DNA from: CAMEON01 sp045602325
Lineage (GTDB): Bacteria; Bacillota; Clostridia; Oscillospirales; CAG-272
Direction: 5' to 3'
Length of the DNA stretch: 13,641 bases
Assembly (NCBI GenBank): GCA_045602325.1
Contig: JAZSBH010000148.1
Span: 1 to 13,641 of the forward strand
Position numbers and translations under genes: made by a program. The first letter of the stretch is position 1. Every line of letters starts with the position of its first letter. The notes beneath the pieces were generated by a model. It did no database searches. It saw nothing but the letters and a program-made list of their open reading frames with translations, and was not told where the DNA came from. Below, in pieces: positions 1 through 6,704 of this stretch.

Positions 1-342
1 CTTCTGCAGGGGGTAGTCGGCGGGGCACTTACCCAGAATGGTGAGGGTCTCCACGTTCATCTCCACGCCGTTGCGCTCGGAGGCGATCAGGGTACCCGTG
101 GCGGTCAGAGACGCGCCCACCATCATGGCCTCGCGGGCGTCCTCCTCGGAGATGCCCTCGGAGCCCACGGTATTCTTGTCGATCACAAGCTGCAGATTGC
201 GGAAGCAGGAGCCGTCGTTGACCTCCATGAAGGAGACGTTCTTGGAATCACGGGCAGTACGAACCCAGCCGCAGATGACCACCGAGGTGCCGACGTAGGA
301 CTCGGACTCGGCAAACAGCTTTTTGATGTCTGTGTGTTTCAT
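1..342 (-). CDS. asnS: Asparagine--tRNA ligase (partial, N-terminal 114 residues)
   Basis: Reading the minus strand from the ATG at 342 gives an open frame that runs off the left edge (114 codons, no stop). It begins MKHTDIKKLF and contains GWVRTARDSKNVSFMEVNDG, the OB-fold anticodon-binding domain typical of class IIb aminoacyl-tRNA synthetases; the run of R-DSKNVSF-E-NDGSC is characteristic of asparaginyl- rather than aspartyl- or lysyl-tRNA synthetase. The enzyme charges tRNA-Asn with asparagine in the cytoplasm. The catalytic class II core would lie beyond the window. The start is supported by a TTGGAG-like ribosome site about 10 nt upstream and by a near-consensus promoter at 388-416. 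The gene is transcribed away from the sigma/anti-sigma pair but on the same strand, with a terminator hairpin between them, so it is a separate unit. Family identity is recognised from motifs only. Confidence 0.88.
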   Translation of the reverse strand, partial: MKHTDIKKLFAESESYVGTSVVICGWVRTARDSKNVSFMEVNDGSCFRNLQLVIDKNTVGSEGISEEDAREAMMVGASLTATGTLIASERNGVEMNVETLTILGKCPADYPLQK

Positions 343-387
343 GTGTATGTTTCTCCAATCTTGGAAATTTGCAAATCGTTACTGTTT

Positions 388-416
388 ATTATAGCACAAA
401 ACGCGGGGGTTTACAA
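388..416 (-). promoter_or_regulatory. Sigma-A type promoter of asnS
   Basis: On the minus strand, TTGTAA (411-416) and TATAAT (388-393) are separated by 17 nt. The predicted start near 381 leaves a leader of about 40 nt before the asnS ATG. That is too short for a T-box, so no tRNA-sensing leader is present here. Confidence 0.75.
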
Positions 417-454
417 GGGGTTTGGGAAATTTTTTCTCATGCTATTACTTTTTT

Positions 455-490
455 GTAAAAGCAAGGGTAGCGCACGCGCTACCCTTGCTT
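455..490 (-). terminator. Hairpin terminator after the anti-sigma gene
   Basis: A perfect 14-bp stem (459-472 with 477-490, arm AAGCAAGGGTAGCG) closes a 4-nt loop 11 nt past the stop codon of the minus-strand gene ending at 502. The T run after the stem on the minus strand is short (4 T, two of them paired), so termination strength is uncertain. The position between two same-strand genes fits a terminator. Confidence 0.65.
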
Positions 491-501
491 ATTAAGAAAG
501 G

Positions 502-1650
502 TTACTCTATCGGAGTCAACAATACCTGCGCCCCACTCTCTGTCTGGTCACTGTTGGAAGAATAGCTAATATACATACTCATGTATACATCACCTACCGT
601 ATTTGTGGTGACCTCAAAGCCATTGATCTTCAAATCTGTCAAATTCCAGGAAGCTACCTCGGTCTCCAGCTTTCCTGCGGCTTTATCCAAGGCCTCCTTG
701 GTCACAGTGGCAGACAGAGAGTTATACTTCCCTACACATGCGCCGTTATAGCCTTTTACTGTGCCTGTCTCAGCATCCACCAACACCAGAATATCCTCGT
801 CGGTATTATATCCGTACAATTGACGCATATAACCAACCCAGTACCGCAGAGGGTTGTTAGTATCCTGAGATACAGATACGCAAGGAATATTGGTTAGCAC
901 CTCGGCGGGAAGTATCTCAGCCAAAAAGGCATCGGATATTGCCTGTGCCCGTTCAAGAGTCATTTCTCCGATGTTCTCAGTCTGTCCGGGCTCGCTTACC
1001 TTGAAGTAATAAGTCATCAGATCCGTGTTCTGCAAAAATCGAACCTCGGTTCCTTCGTTATTTTGGTATCGATCGTATGCAGAATAGAAACTACCGTATT
1101 CCCCCTTCACATAGGTAAGGCGACTACAGGATGATTTGCTGTAGGTGAAGTTTCCCAAGGGAGTTGTACGAATACTTCCCTTCAAGGTTTCCACGGTCAC
1201 ATTATCTACAAGCGTTCCAATGCCAACCAGAGAGGACACAGCCATGTTCTGCATTGAAGCGGGCAGTTCTACTTCTTCTTCTCCCGGGATATAAACGAAA
1301 TCATAGTCTCCGATTTCTACCGTAGGTTCCTTAACTTCAGTTTCAGCATCTATCGTCTCGAAAGAGACAGTTTCGTTACCCGTCGTATCATTTGTGGTTG
1401 CAAACACCTCATCCGTCTCTCCCACAGGCGGCACCACGGGCGGCCTAACAGGCGGGTTCTCCCCGCTCTGCTTCAGGATCCCTACCCCCAGCACAGCCAC
1501 GACGGCCAGTGCGGCCACCGTCGCCGCCACCGCGGCAATACGAATCAAGCGAACCTTGTTCCCCGTGCGGATGGGCGCATCGGGTGCGGCTTCCAGAATA
1601 TAGCGGGGGTCAATACCCTCCATAGCTTCAAATGCAGTAGTTCCTTTCAT
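502..1650 (-). CDS. Single-pass membrane protein, probable anti-sigma factor with PepSY-like ectodomain
   Basis: This 382-residue protein is encoded immediately after the ECF sigma gene and overlaps it by 4 bp (ATGA at 1647-1650). Visible architecture: a very short cytoplasmic segment (residues 1-33) with the motif FEAMEGIDPRYILEAAP, one hydrophobic helix (about 34-58, rich in Ala/Val/Leu), a Pro-rich linker (about 65-77), a Thr/Glu-rich stretch (80-110), and an extracellular domain to the end. Within the ectodomain, residues 230-305 look like a PepSY/YcdB-type fold (helix with ERAQAISDAFLAE, then VLVDAETGTVKGYNG). By analogy with other sigma/anti-sigma pairs, the N-terminal motif would hold the sigma factor at the membrane and the ectodomain would sense an envelope signal. 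That role is inferred from gene order and topology. No ZAS zinc-binding H-C-C motif is visible. The ectodomain DNA is clearly more AT-rich than the anchor-coding part. It could instead be a membrane effector merely co-expressed with the sigma factor. Confidence 0.7.
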   Translation of the reverse strand: MKGTTAFEAMEGIDPRYILEAAPDAPIRTGNKVRLIRIAAVAATVAALAVVAVLGVGILKQSGENPPVRPPVVPPVGETDEVFATTNDTTGNETVSFETIDAETEVKEPTVEIGDYDFVYIPGEEEVELPASMQNMAVSSLVGIGTLVDNVTVETLKGSIRTTPLGNFTYSKSSCSRLTYVKGEYGSFYSAYDRYQNNEGTEVRFLQNTDLMTYYFKVSEPGQTENIGEMTLERAQAISDAFLAEILPAEVLTNIPCVSVSQDTNNPLRYWVGYMRQLYGYNTDEDILVLVDAETGTVKGYNGACVGKYNSLSATVTKEALDKAAGKLETEVASWNLTDLKINGFEVTTNTVGDVYMSMYISYSSNSDQTESGAQVLLTPIE

Positions 1651-2189
1651 AACTTGTAACCCCTTTCTTCCAAAAATTTGCGGAGCTTGTTCCGCGTCTT
1701 GTAGAGCTTTACCGTGACGGCGTTGACGGTCATTCCTTCCCTCTCGGCCAGCTCGGCGGGCATCATGGCGTACCAGTAGCGGCGCACGAACAGCCGGCGG
1801 TCGGTGTCCTTAAGTCCCGCCAAAAATTCGTTGAGCAGCTCGGGCAGCTCCCCGGCCGCCTCCTCGGGAGCGGGGATGCAGGCCTCCAGCTCCTCGAAGG
1901 CCACCTCCAGCTCACGGTTGCGCTTGGCGGCGCGGCTCTCGTGGTAGCGGTTGATGCAGAGCCTGCGGGTCACGGTGGCTATGTAGGCCTTGAGGGAGGC
2001 GGGCTCGTCAGGCGGGATGCTGTTCCACACCTTTAGGTAGCTGTCACTGACGCACTCCTCGGCATCCTGCTCGTTTCCCAGGATATCGCGGGCGATGGTC
2101 ATGCAGTACGTGCCGTACTTGGCCGTGGTCTCAGTGATGGCTCTCTCGTCACGGGCGAAAAACAGGCGGATGATGTCGCTGTCGGTCAT
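1647..2189 (-). CDS. ECF-type RNA polymerase sigma factor
   Basis: This 180-residue protein has the two-domain layout of extracytoplasmic-function sigma factors. The sigma-2 region spans about residues 10-85, with the region 2.2/2.3 signature DAEECVSDSYLKVWNSIPP (42-60) and the following AYIATVTRRLCINRYH. An acidic linker (about 93-115) precedes a sigma-4 region (about 115-178) whose helix-turn-helix reads AELAEREGMTVNAVTVKLYK, followed by a basic helix. Sigma-3 is absent, as expected. The ATG at 2189 is preceded by AAAGGAG at good spacing. The stop codon overlaps the start of the membrane protein downstream, indicating translational coupling with its likely anti-sigma partner. It should direct RNA polymerase to a small regulon, perhaps envelope functions; target promoters were not identified. 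No convincing sigma-A promoter was found upstream, so autoregulation from an ECF promoter is possible but unproven. Confidence 0.9.
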   Translation of the reverse strand: MTDSDIIRLFFARDERAITETTAKYGTYCMTIARDILGNEQDAEECVSDSYLKVWNSIPPDEPASLKAYIATVTRRLCINRYHESRAAKRNRELEVAFEELEACIPAPEEAAGELPELLNEFLAGLKDTDRRLFVRRYWYAMMPAELAEREGMTVNAVTVKLYKTRNKLRKFLEERGYKL

Positions 2190-2202
2190 GGCGGCTCCTT
2201 TC

Positions 2203-2246
2203 TCGGGAATAGCCCCGATTCGGTATTGAACACGGTACCCTGTTCA
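2203..2246 (-). promoter_or_regulatory. Two dyads in the leader of the sigma factor gene
   Basis: A 20-bp dyad at 2227-2246 reads TGAACA-C-GGTACC-C-TGTTCA; 18 of 20 positions are palindromic, with a single C/C mismatch pair. A second, smaller dyad (TCGGG at 2203-2207 with CCCGA at 2214-2218) lies just before the ribosome site of the sigma gene. They could be an operator plus leader hairpin, or folded elements in the mRNA. No factor is assigned. A looser pair, GGACAG/CTGTCC, flanks an A-rich spacer at about 2254-2280. Confidence 0.45.
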
Positions 2247-2300
2247 TCTACAAGGACAGGAAAAAAACGGGATTCTGTCCACTGTAACAAAAATATTTTT

Positions 2301-2328
2301 AAAAAAATGAGAGCGGCATCTCTGCCGC
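2301..2328 (-). terminator. Probable rho-independent terminator after the YwaF-like gene
   Basis: On the minus strand a 6-bp GC stem (GCGGCA/TGCCGC, 2313-2318 with 2323-2328) with a GAGA tetraloop is followed, after 5 nt, by seven T (2301-2307). It lies about 23 nt past the stop codon of the 2351-3163 gene. The gap between stem and T run makes it a moderate rather than strong terminator. Confidence 0.55.
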
Positions 2329-2350
2329 CCCCATTTCGATGGTTATTGAT

Positions 2351-3163
2351 TCAGGCTTTGCTTCTTCGGCTCCACAGCCATCGGATGACCCCCATCCCCA
2401 CCGTCACCAGCACCCCGCCAACCCCGAGAGTCAGCACGTAGGCGGCAAAGAAGACGGGGTAGGGGGTATTCTGCTGAAACCAAGACAGCACGGGGATCAT
2501 GCAGTAGCCGTCGCGGGCGATGTAGAACATATTGAAGGTGTAGTCCCCCGCAAAGCCCAGCGCCATTTCCAGCTCGTTGAGCAACAGGGCGATACAGGGC
2601 ATGGGCAGGTAGACCGCGGCGGCGGTCAGGGCGGTCCGCACCGACGGGGTGACCGCCTCGATCAGCCAGAGGTAGAGCCCGAAGATCAGCATGGCACCGT
2701 GCCAGAGCATGGTGTGGATATTGAGGAACACGATTTCGTGGAACACGTCGGCGGCTGGGTAGAACAGCACTGCACAGCCCGCCACGGGGGAATACGTGGC
2801 GAGAAACGCCAGGAGGGCTTGCCGCGCACGCCCTGCGGGCAGGCACATGGCCACCAGGGAGACGTAGATGGGCACCGAGCAGAACTGGAATGGGAATCGA
2901 TCCCAGTTGTACGCCCAGCCCTGGGATGGGTCGTAGCTGTAGGTGATCTGCTTGCCGATTTCCAGAAGAAGCAGACCGATACCGAAGATCATCAGACCGC
3001 AGCGGAGATTCCCTTCACCGCCCGGGAGTTTTCGGCGAAAGATCACCAGGAGGACACAGATACACAGAATGAACGCCACCGAGCCCAGGTGAAACAGGCC
3101 AAAGGACGCAGGGCGCACGGAAAAACGCGGGGTGCTATCCAGCAGGTGTTCAAGCAAGCTCAT
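2351..3163 (-). CDS. Multi-pass integral membrane protein, YwaF / TIGR02206 type
   Basis: The 270-residue product is strongly hydrophobic, with about six to seven predicted membrane spans (roughly residues 20-42, 55-72, 92-108, 114-135, 150-172, 176-197, 234-262) and a basic C-terminus (RWLWSRRSKA). The segment NWDRFPFQFCSVPIY (86-100) and the later NIHTMLWHG (148-156) match my recollection of the YwaF/TIGR02206 membrane family, where a Cys in a P-x-x-x-C context and His residues in the next helices are conserved. Those family members lack a firm function in bacteria; the distantly related eukaryotic TMEM164 has been reported as a lipid acyltransferase, so lipid chemistry is a speculative possibility. 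The ATG at 3163 follows AAAGGAGA. The 88-bp gap from the upstream lipoprotein gene is mostly filled by a hairpin and shows no obvious promoter, so the two genes may be co-transcribed with partial termination between them. Alternative: an unrelated VanZ-like membrane protein. Confidence 0.62.
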   Translation of the reverse strand: MSLLEHLLDSTPRFSVRPASFGLFHLGSVAFILCICVLLVIFRRKLPGGEGNLRCGLMIFGIGLLLLEIGKQITYSYDPSQGWAYNWDRFPFQFCSVPIYVSLVAMCLPAGRARQALLAFLATYSPVAGCAVLFYPAADVFHEIVFLNIHTMLWHGAMLIFGLYLWLIEAVTPSVRTALTAAAVYLPMPCIALLLNELEMALGFAGDYTFNMFYIARDGYCMIPVLSWFQQNTPYPVFFAAYVLTLGVGGVLVTVGMGVIRWLWSRRSKA

Positions 3164-3199
3164 GGCGGTCTCCTTTCGTTGATTTTGGGGTATTTCCCT

Positions 3200-3246
3200 G
3201 TTTCCGGAAACGGTCGGCCACCCCCCACAAGGCGGGTGGCCGACCG
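3200..3246 (-). terminator. Intercistronic 13-bp hairpin plus adjacent 12-bp palindrome
   Basis: A perfect 13-bp stem (3211-3223 with 3234-3246, arm CGGTCGGCCACCC, 10-nt loop) starts 5 nt after the stop of the large lipoprotein gene. On the minus strand it is followed by only three T, then by the perfect palindrome GTTTCCGGAAAC (3200-3211), which shares one base with the stem. It may terminate, stabilise the upstream mRNA end, or attenuate entry into the YwaF-like gene. The palindrome could also be a protein-binding dyad. Confidence 0.5.
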
Positions 3247-3251
3247 GCAGA

Positions 3252-6200
3252 TCAGTTCAGCTGCTGAATGGTGACAGAGCCCACCAGATACTCCACGGTG
3301 GTCAGACCGTAGAAAAGGAGATCGTCGGTGCCACCGGGGGTGTTGGTATCAAAGGTGACCGTCAGAAGGCGGCTGTTGGTTTCGGAAACCTCTATTTTGT
3401 AGCTCACCTCTGCGGAGTTCTGTACACCGCCCTGCATATGGAGCAGAACAAAAGCGCCGCGAGGCAGGGTGGTCGCCAGGTTGCCCAACACGTCGTAGAC
3501 CTGCATGGTGATACGGAACTTCTTGCCGCCCGTCAGGTTGTTGGGCAGAGAAGCGAAGGTGAAGTTCTCGTTGGCATAGTAGAAGGTATCGCCAAAGCCG
3601 TTCTCGCGGAGGAGCGCGGCGGTCTTTTCGGGAAGAAGGGCCGTTGAGGCGTAGGAGGCGTGGCCGGTATCCAGGAGCTTACCCTCGGTGAAGTCGAAGG
3701 TGTAACCCGCCTTCAGCTCGTCGGCAGTAAGGGTGTGGTAATCGTTGCGGGAGAGGAACACGTCAGGCTTCAGGGACTTGGCCTGGGTGATGGTGAAGTC
3801 ACCGATGTAGATATCGGCGTACTGCGTGGGCGTATTATTGATAAAGAATTTCAAAGACTTCTCACCGGTACTGCCCACCGTCCAGTCCATCTCAAAGTGG
3901 TAGAAGCCCTCGCCCGTGAACAGCCCCTCGGCCAGGGCACGGTTCCCGGGGGTCTCGTCCATGGCCAAAAGGTAGATCTTTGTGCCGTCCTTGGGAATCA
4001 TGGGAGAGGCAATGTAGGCGTCTATGGAAATATGGTAGGTCTTGCCCTGCACGTAGTATTCCTTGTCGGTCAGACCCGTGAAATCGCCCAATGCGCCATT
4101 GACATGCAGGACGACGCCCGAGGTAAAGCCGGATTCGGCATTCAGAATGGCGTTCTTTACGGTCTCGTCCGGGATCTTATCGTAGGTCAGCGCCTCTCCC
4201 TTCTTACCGATGGTCAGATCCCCCGACCAAATGAAGGTGTGCCCGTCGTAAAGCTGATCCTGGGAAGGATTCTTGGAGGAGGTAGCGGTCACGTTGACCT
4301 TACCGACGTACACCGTCGCACCGGCAGGAACGTCGATGTAGATACCCGTATTGCCGTCCTCGGCATTGTACAGGAAGGCAGCGGAGGCAATGGCGCCGCT
4401 TTCGGTGAACATGGAATCGTTCAGAGCCGTCGCGGCATCTCCCTTGAGGAATCCCGCCGTCCCGGCCGCCGCACTGCCCGTGGCCGTTGCGTAGTAGCTG
4501 ATGGCGAACATGTAGGACTTCTCGTTCTTATGGAACTCGGGGAGGAAGTCGCTGGACAGACCGCCCAGGATATAACGGGTACCGCTCTCACCGCCCGTCA
4601 AGACCAGAACCCGGTCACCGAAGCCATTATTGGCAGAGAGCAGGTCGCGGACCGCCGCATCCTCCAGCCCCGACAGAGACAGCACGGTTGCCCCCTCCAC
4701 AGGCATCATGTATTTCGTCCAATCGTAGATGGCGGTATTCACGAAATCAGTATCGTCGGGGGTAATGACGTGAGGAACGGTGGACATCTTGCGATTCTTG
4801 TAGGTGTAGAGTTCTTCCTCTGTCCAGGTCTCGTTTTCAGTATAGGTCACGTTGCGGGCTGCGGCTATCGTGGCACCGCCGTTGAAGGTGCAGCCCCAGA
4901 AACCAAAGTCGGTCATGGCCTTGCGTATCGAGCTGCCTGCGGCGCTGATATCGATGCTGCCGCCGTTGAAGGTACAGTCGATATAGTCGATGTTACCGGG
5001 CAGAGGTCCCTCTACGCTACCGTCCTCGCGGATCCAGGTGACAAGCATATCGAAGGTGCATTTTTCAATGCGGATATCTCGGCGGAAACGGAAGGTACCC
5101 GTAAAGCGGCTGTTCGTAACGGTGGAGCCGGGGGCGCAGGTATCGCGGTTACCCACCAGCCAGCCTTGCTCCACCTTTTTCAGTTCCTGTCCGTACTCCA
5201 TCACGAGATCCACGGTGCCGTTGGGATTGGTGATGACGCGGCGGACCGTAGCTACGCCTGCATAGGCGCCTTTACTACTGAACACGTCAATGACGTCACC
5301 CTCGCGGCAATCAAAGGCCACGTAGGCACCCATGGTGTAGTGCTCGTAATTGACGACCGTAAACTGGTTGCCGTTCTTCACCGAGGTGATGTAGCCCAGG
5401 GTATTGCTGACGTTGAAGACATCGTCGAACAGCACGTCCACGTCGCATTCGTTCCAGTGGATGGGACGGCGGTTGTCCTTGACGTGGTAGCCGTCGCGCC
5501 AGGAGACCATCTTGATCTCGCGGTTATTTTCCTCACCGGGAATATAGTCCACGTTCTCAAAGTAGATCTCGGCGTCGTTGGATCGAACGTTAGCGATAAA
5601 GGAAGGAGCAGACCAGACTTCGATATTCTCAAAGACGATGCAACCCGTGTTGTTGGCAATATACATGATCTCGCTTTGCACGTGGCCAATACCGGGGTTG
5701 GGGAGGAAGGCCTTATCGCCCACATTATAGGGATGTGTATTGTCCGTGTAAGTTACCTGCACCTCTTTGTCGCCTGTCTTGTGCATCTTATCAATGAACA
5801 TATGAGGGCGGTTCTGAATGCCTTCGTTGTACTTAATGGAGAATCCTACGCCGCCGTAGTCCCAGGAGGAGGTGTTTGGGTTGATATCGGTATCATAGGT
5901 CACGGTCTTGCCGCTCACAGCCTTGACGGTACCCACCAGGTAAGGCGATACCGACAGATCCAGCTTCATATTACAGAAGCGGATATCCGAGCTAGACACC
6001 ATGGCAAAATAGCTGATGCCGGGGGCAAACTTGAACACCGAGCCGCCGCCGTCCACGGTGACACCGTCGGCGCCGTTCATGGCGAAGGGGGATGCGAACA
6101 CCGAGGCATTGCGGTCGGTGGAGCCGATGTAGTAGGTCTTACCCGACTCAAAGAGCAGGGTAGCCTTTTGCTCGATGGCGGCCTCGATAGCCTTGCCGAT

Positions 6201-6542
6201 GGCGGGGCCGTCGTCGGTCTTACCGTCGCCCTTGACGCCGAAGTCAGCAGCGTTGAGCACCGTCTCGGTCTTGGCGCCCGCCTGCTCCTTGGGATACTCG
6301 GAGCGGTTGATGGGCTCGGGCACGGGTTCAGTCTCGGACTCAGCAGTAGGAGCCTCGGTGGAAGCCTCGGAAGCCGCTTCGGTAGCATCCTCGGTGACGT
6401 CGCCCGTAGCAGGAAGCGTATCGGCTCCGGTGTCCGCGGGATTATCGGGCTGCTTGCAGGCGGCAAGTGCAAAACAAAGTGATGTCAGAAGCATAAAGCT
6501 CACGATCAAAATCAGTCGGCGCAGTGTATGAGTCGTTTTCAT
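3252..6542 (-). CDS. Large lipoprotein with right-handed beta-helix (GH110-like) and three C-terminal modules
   Basis: The 1096-residue protein starts at the ATG at 6542. A longer in-frame start at 6590 lies at or upstream of the predicted transcription start and lacks a ribosome site, whereas 6542 follows AAAGGA. The N-terminus is a lipoprotein signal (basic TLRR, hydrophobic helix, lipobox LAAC with Cys29), then a Thr/Glu/Ala-rich linker (about 33-78). Residues 95-115 (NAADFGVKGDGKTDDGPAI) are the classic start of pectin-lyase-fold beta-helices, and coils continue to about 560. The segment 350-382 (DGYH, then DDVFNVSNTLG) recalls the DG-H / DD-N-H layout of GH110 alpha-galactosidases; this resemblance is tentative. 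Residues about 627-1096 hold three related modules, perhaps carbohydrate-binding jelly rolls. The likely role is surface-bound glycan binding or cleavage; the substrate is unknown. It has its own promoter and lies upstream of the YwaF-like gene. Confidence 0.68.
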   Translation of the reverse strand: MKTTHTLRRLILIVSFMLLTSLCFALAACKQPDNPADTGADTLPATGDVTEDATEAASEASTEAPTAESETEPVPEPINRSEYPKEQAGAKTETVLNAADFGVKGDGKTDDGPAIGKAIEAAIEQKATLLFESGKTYYIGSTDRNASVFASPFAMNGADGVTVDGGGSVFKFAPGISYFAMVSSSDIRFCNMKLDLSVSPYLVGTVKAVSGKTVTYDTDINPNTSSWDYGGVGFSIKYNEGIQNRPHMFIDKMHKTGDKEVQVTYTDNTHPYNVGDKAFLPNPGIGHVQSEIMYIANNTGCIVFENIEVWSAPSFIANVRSNDAEIYFENVDYIPGEENNREIKMVSWRDGYHVKDNRRPIHWNECDVDVLFDDVFNVSNTLGYITSVKNGNQFTVVNYEHYTMGAYVAFDCREGDVIDVFSSKGAYAGVATVRRVITNPNGTVDLVMEYGQELKKVEQGWLVGNRDTCAPGSTVTNSRFTGTFRFRRDIRIEKCTFDMLVTWIREDGSVEGPLPGNIDYIDCTFNGGSIDISAAGSSIRKAMTDFGFWGCTFNGGATIAAARNVTYTENETWTEEELYTYKNRKMSTVPHVITPDDTDFVNTAIYDWTKYMMPVEGATVLSLSGLEDAAVRDLLSANNGFGDRVLVLTGGESGTRYILGGLSSDFLPEFHKNEKSYMFAISYYATATGSAAAGTAGFLKGDAATALNDSMFTESGAIASAAFLYNAEDGNTGIYIDVPAGATVYVGKVNVTATSSKNPSQDQLYDGHTFIWSGDLTIGKKGEALTYDKIPDETVKNAILNAESGFTSGVVLHVNGALGDFTGLTDKEYYVQGKTYHISIDAYIASPMIPKDGTKIYLLAMDETPGNRALAEGLFTGEGFYHFEMDWTVGSTGEKSLKFFINNTPTQYADIYIGDFTITQAKSLKPDVFLSRNDYHTLTADELKAGYTFDFTEGKLLDTGHASYASTALLPEKTAALLRENGFGDTFYYANENFTFASLPNNLTGGKKFRITMQVYDVLGNLATTLPRGAFVLLHMQGGVQNSAEVSYKIEVSETNSRLLTVTFDTNTPGGTDDLLFYGLTTVEYLVGSVTIQQLN

Positions 6543-6590
6543 AGGCTGTTCCTTTCTGTCCCTCAGGGGAATATGGATAGAAGTAGACAT

Positions 6591-6619
6591 ATTATACCAT
6601 AAAAAAGAGGGAATTGCAA
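6591..6619 (-). promoter_or_regulatory. Sigma-A promoter of the beta-helix lipoprotein gene
   Basis: On the minus strand TTGCAA (6614-6619) and TATAAT (6591-6596) are 17 nt apart, with an extended -10 (TGG directly before TATAAT). Predicted transcription starts near 6584, giving a leader of about 42 nt to the ATG at 6542. Confidence 0.78.
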
Positions 6620-6648
6620 TAGATTTTGTGAAATCAATCCTAATTTAT

Positions 6649-6681
6649 AAAAAAAATCCCCTCTCCGCGGGGGAGAGGGGA
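6649..6681 (-). terminator. Strong rho-independent terminator of the second lipoprotein gene
   Basis: A perfect 10-bp stem (TCCCCTCTCC at 6657-6666 with 6672-6681, 5-nt loop) is followed directly on the minus strand by eight T (6649-6656), about 23 nt after the stop codon of the gene ending at 6705. It separates this gene from the beta-helix gene, whose promoter lies just beyond it. Confidence 0.9.
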
Positions 6682-6704
6682 AAAGAGATCATTCGGCAGT
6701 TGGG

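Noticed and set aside
2339..3274. A 311-codon plus-strand frame over the YwaF-like gene
   Set aside because: It is antisense to a gene whose product has coherent membrane spans and a good ribosome site. The frame itself is rich in His/Gln/Gly and runs through two hairpins.
3660..6482. A 940-codon open frame on the plus strand, antisense to the beta-helix lipoprotein gene
   Set aside because: It is in register with the real gene's GC-biased codons, which avoid the triplets that would give stops on the opposite strand. It has no ribosome site or promoter, and its low-complexity translation (rich in Gly, His, Val) shows no family features.
6543..6590. Longer N-terminus for the beta-helix lipoprotein starting at 6590
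   Set aside because: That ATG is at or before the predicted transcription start and has no ribosome site. The lipoprotein signal begins at 6542.
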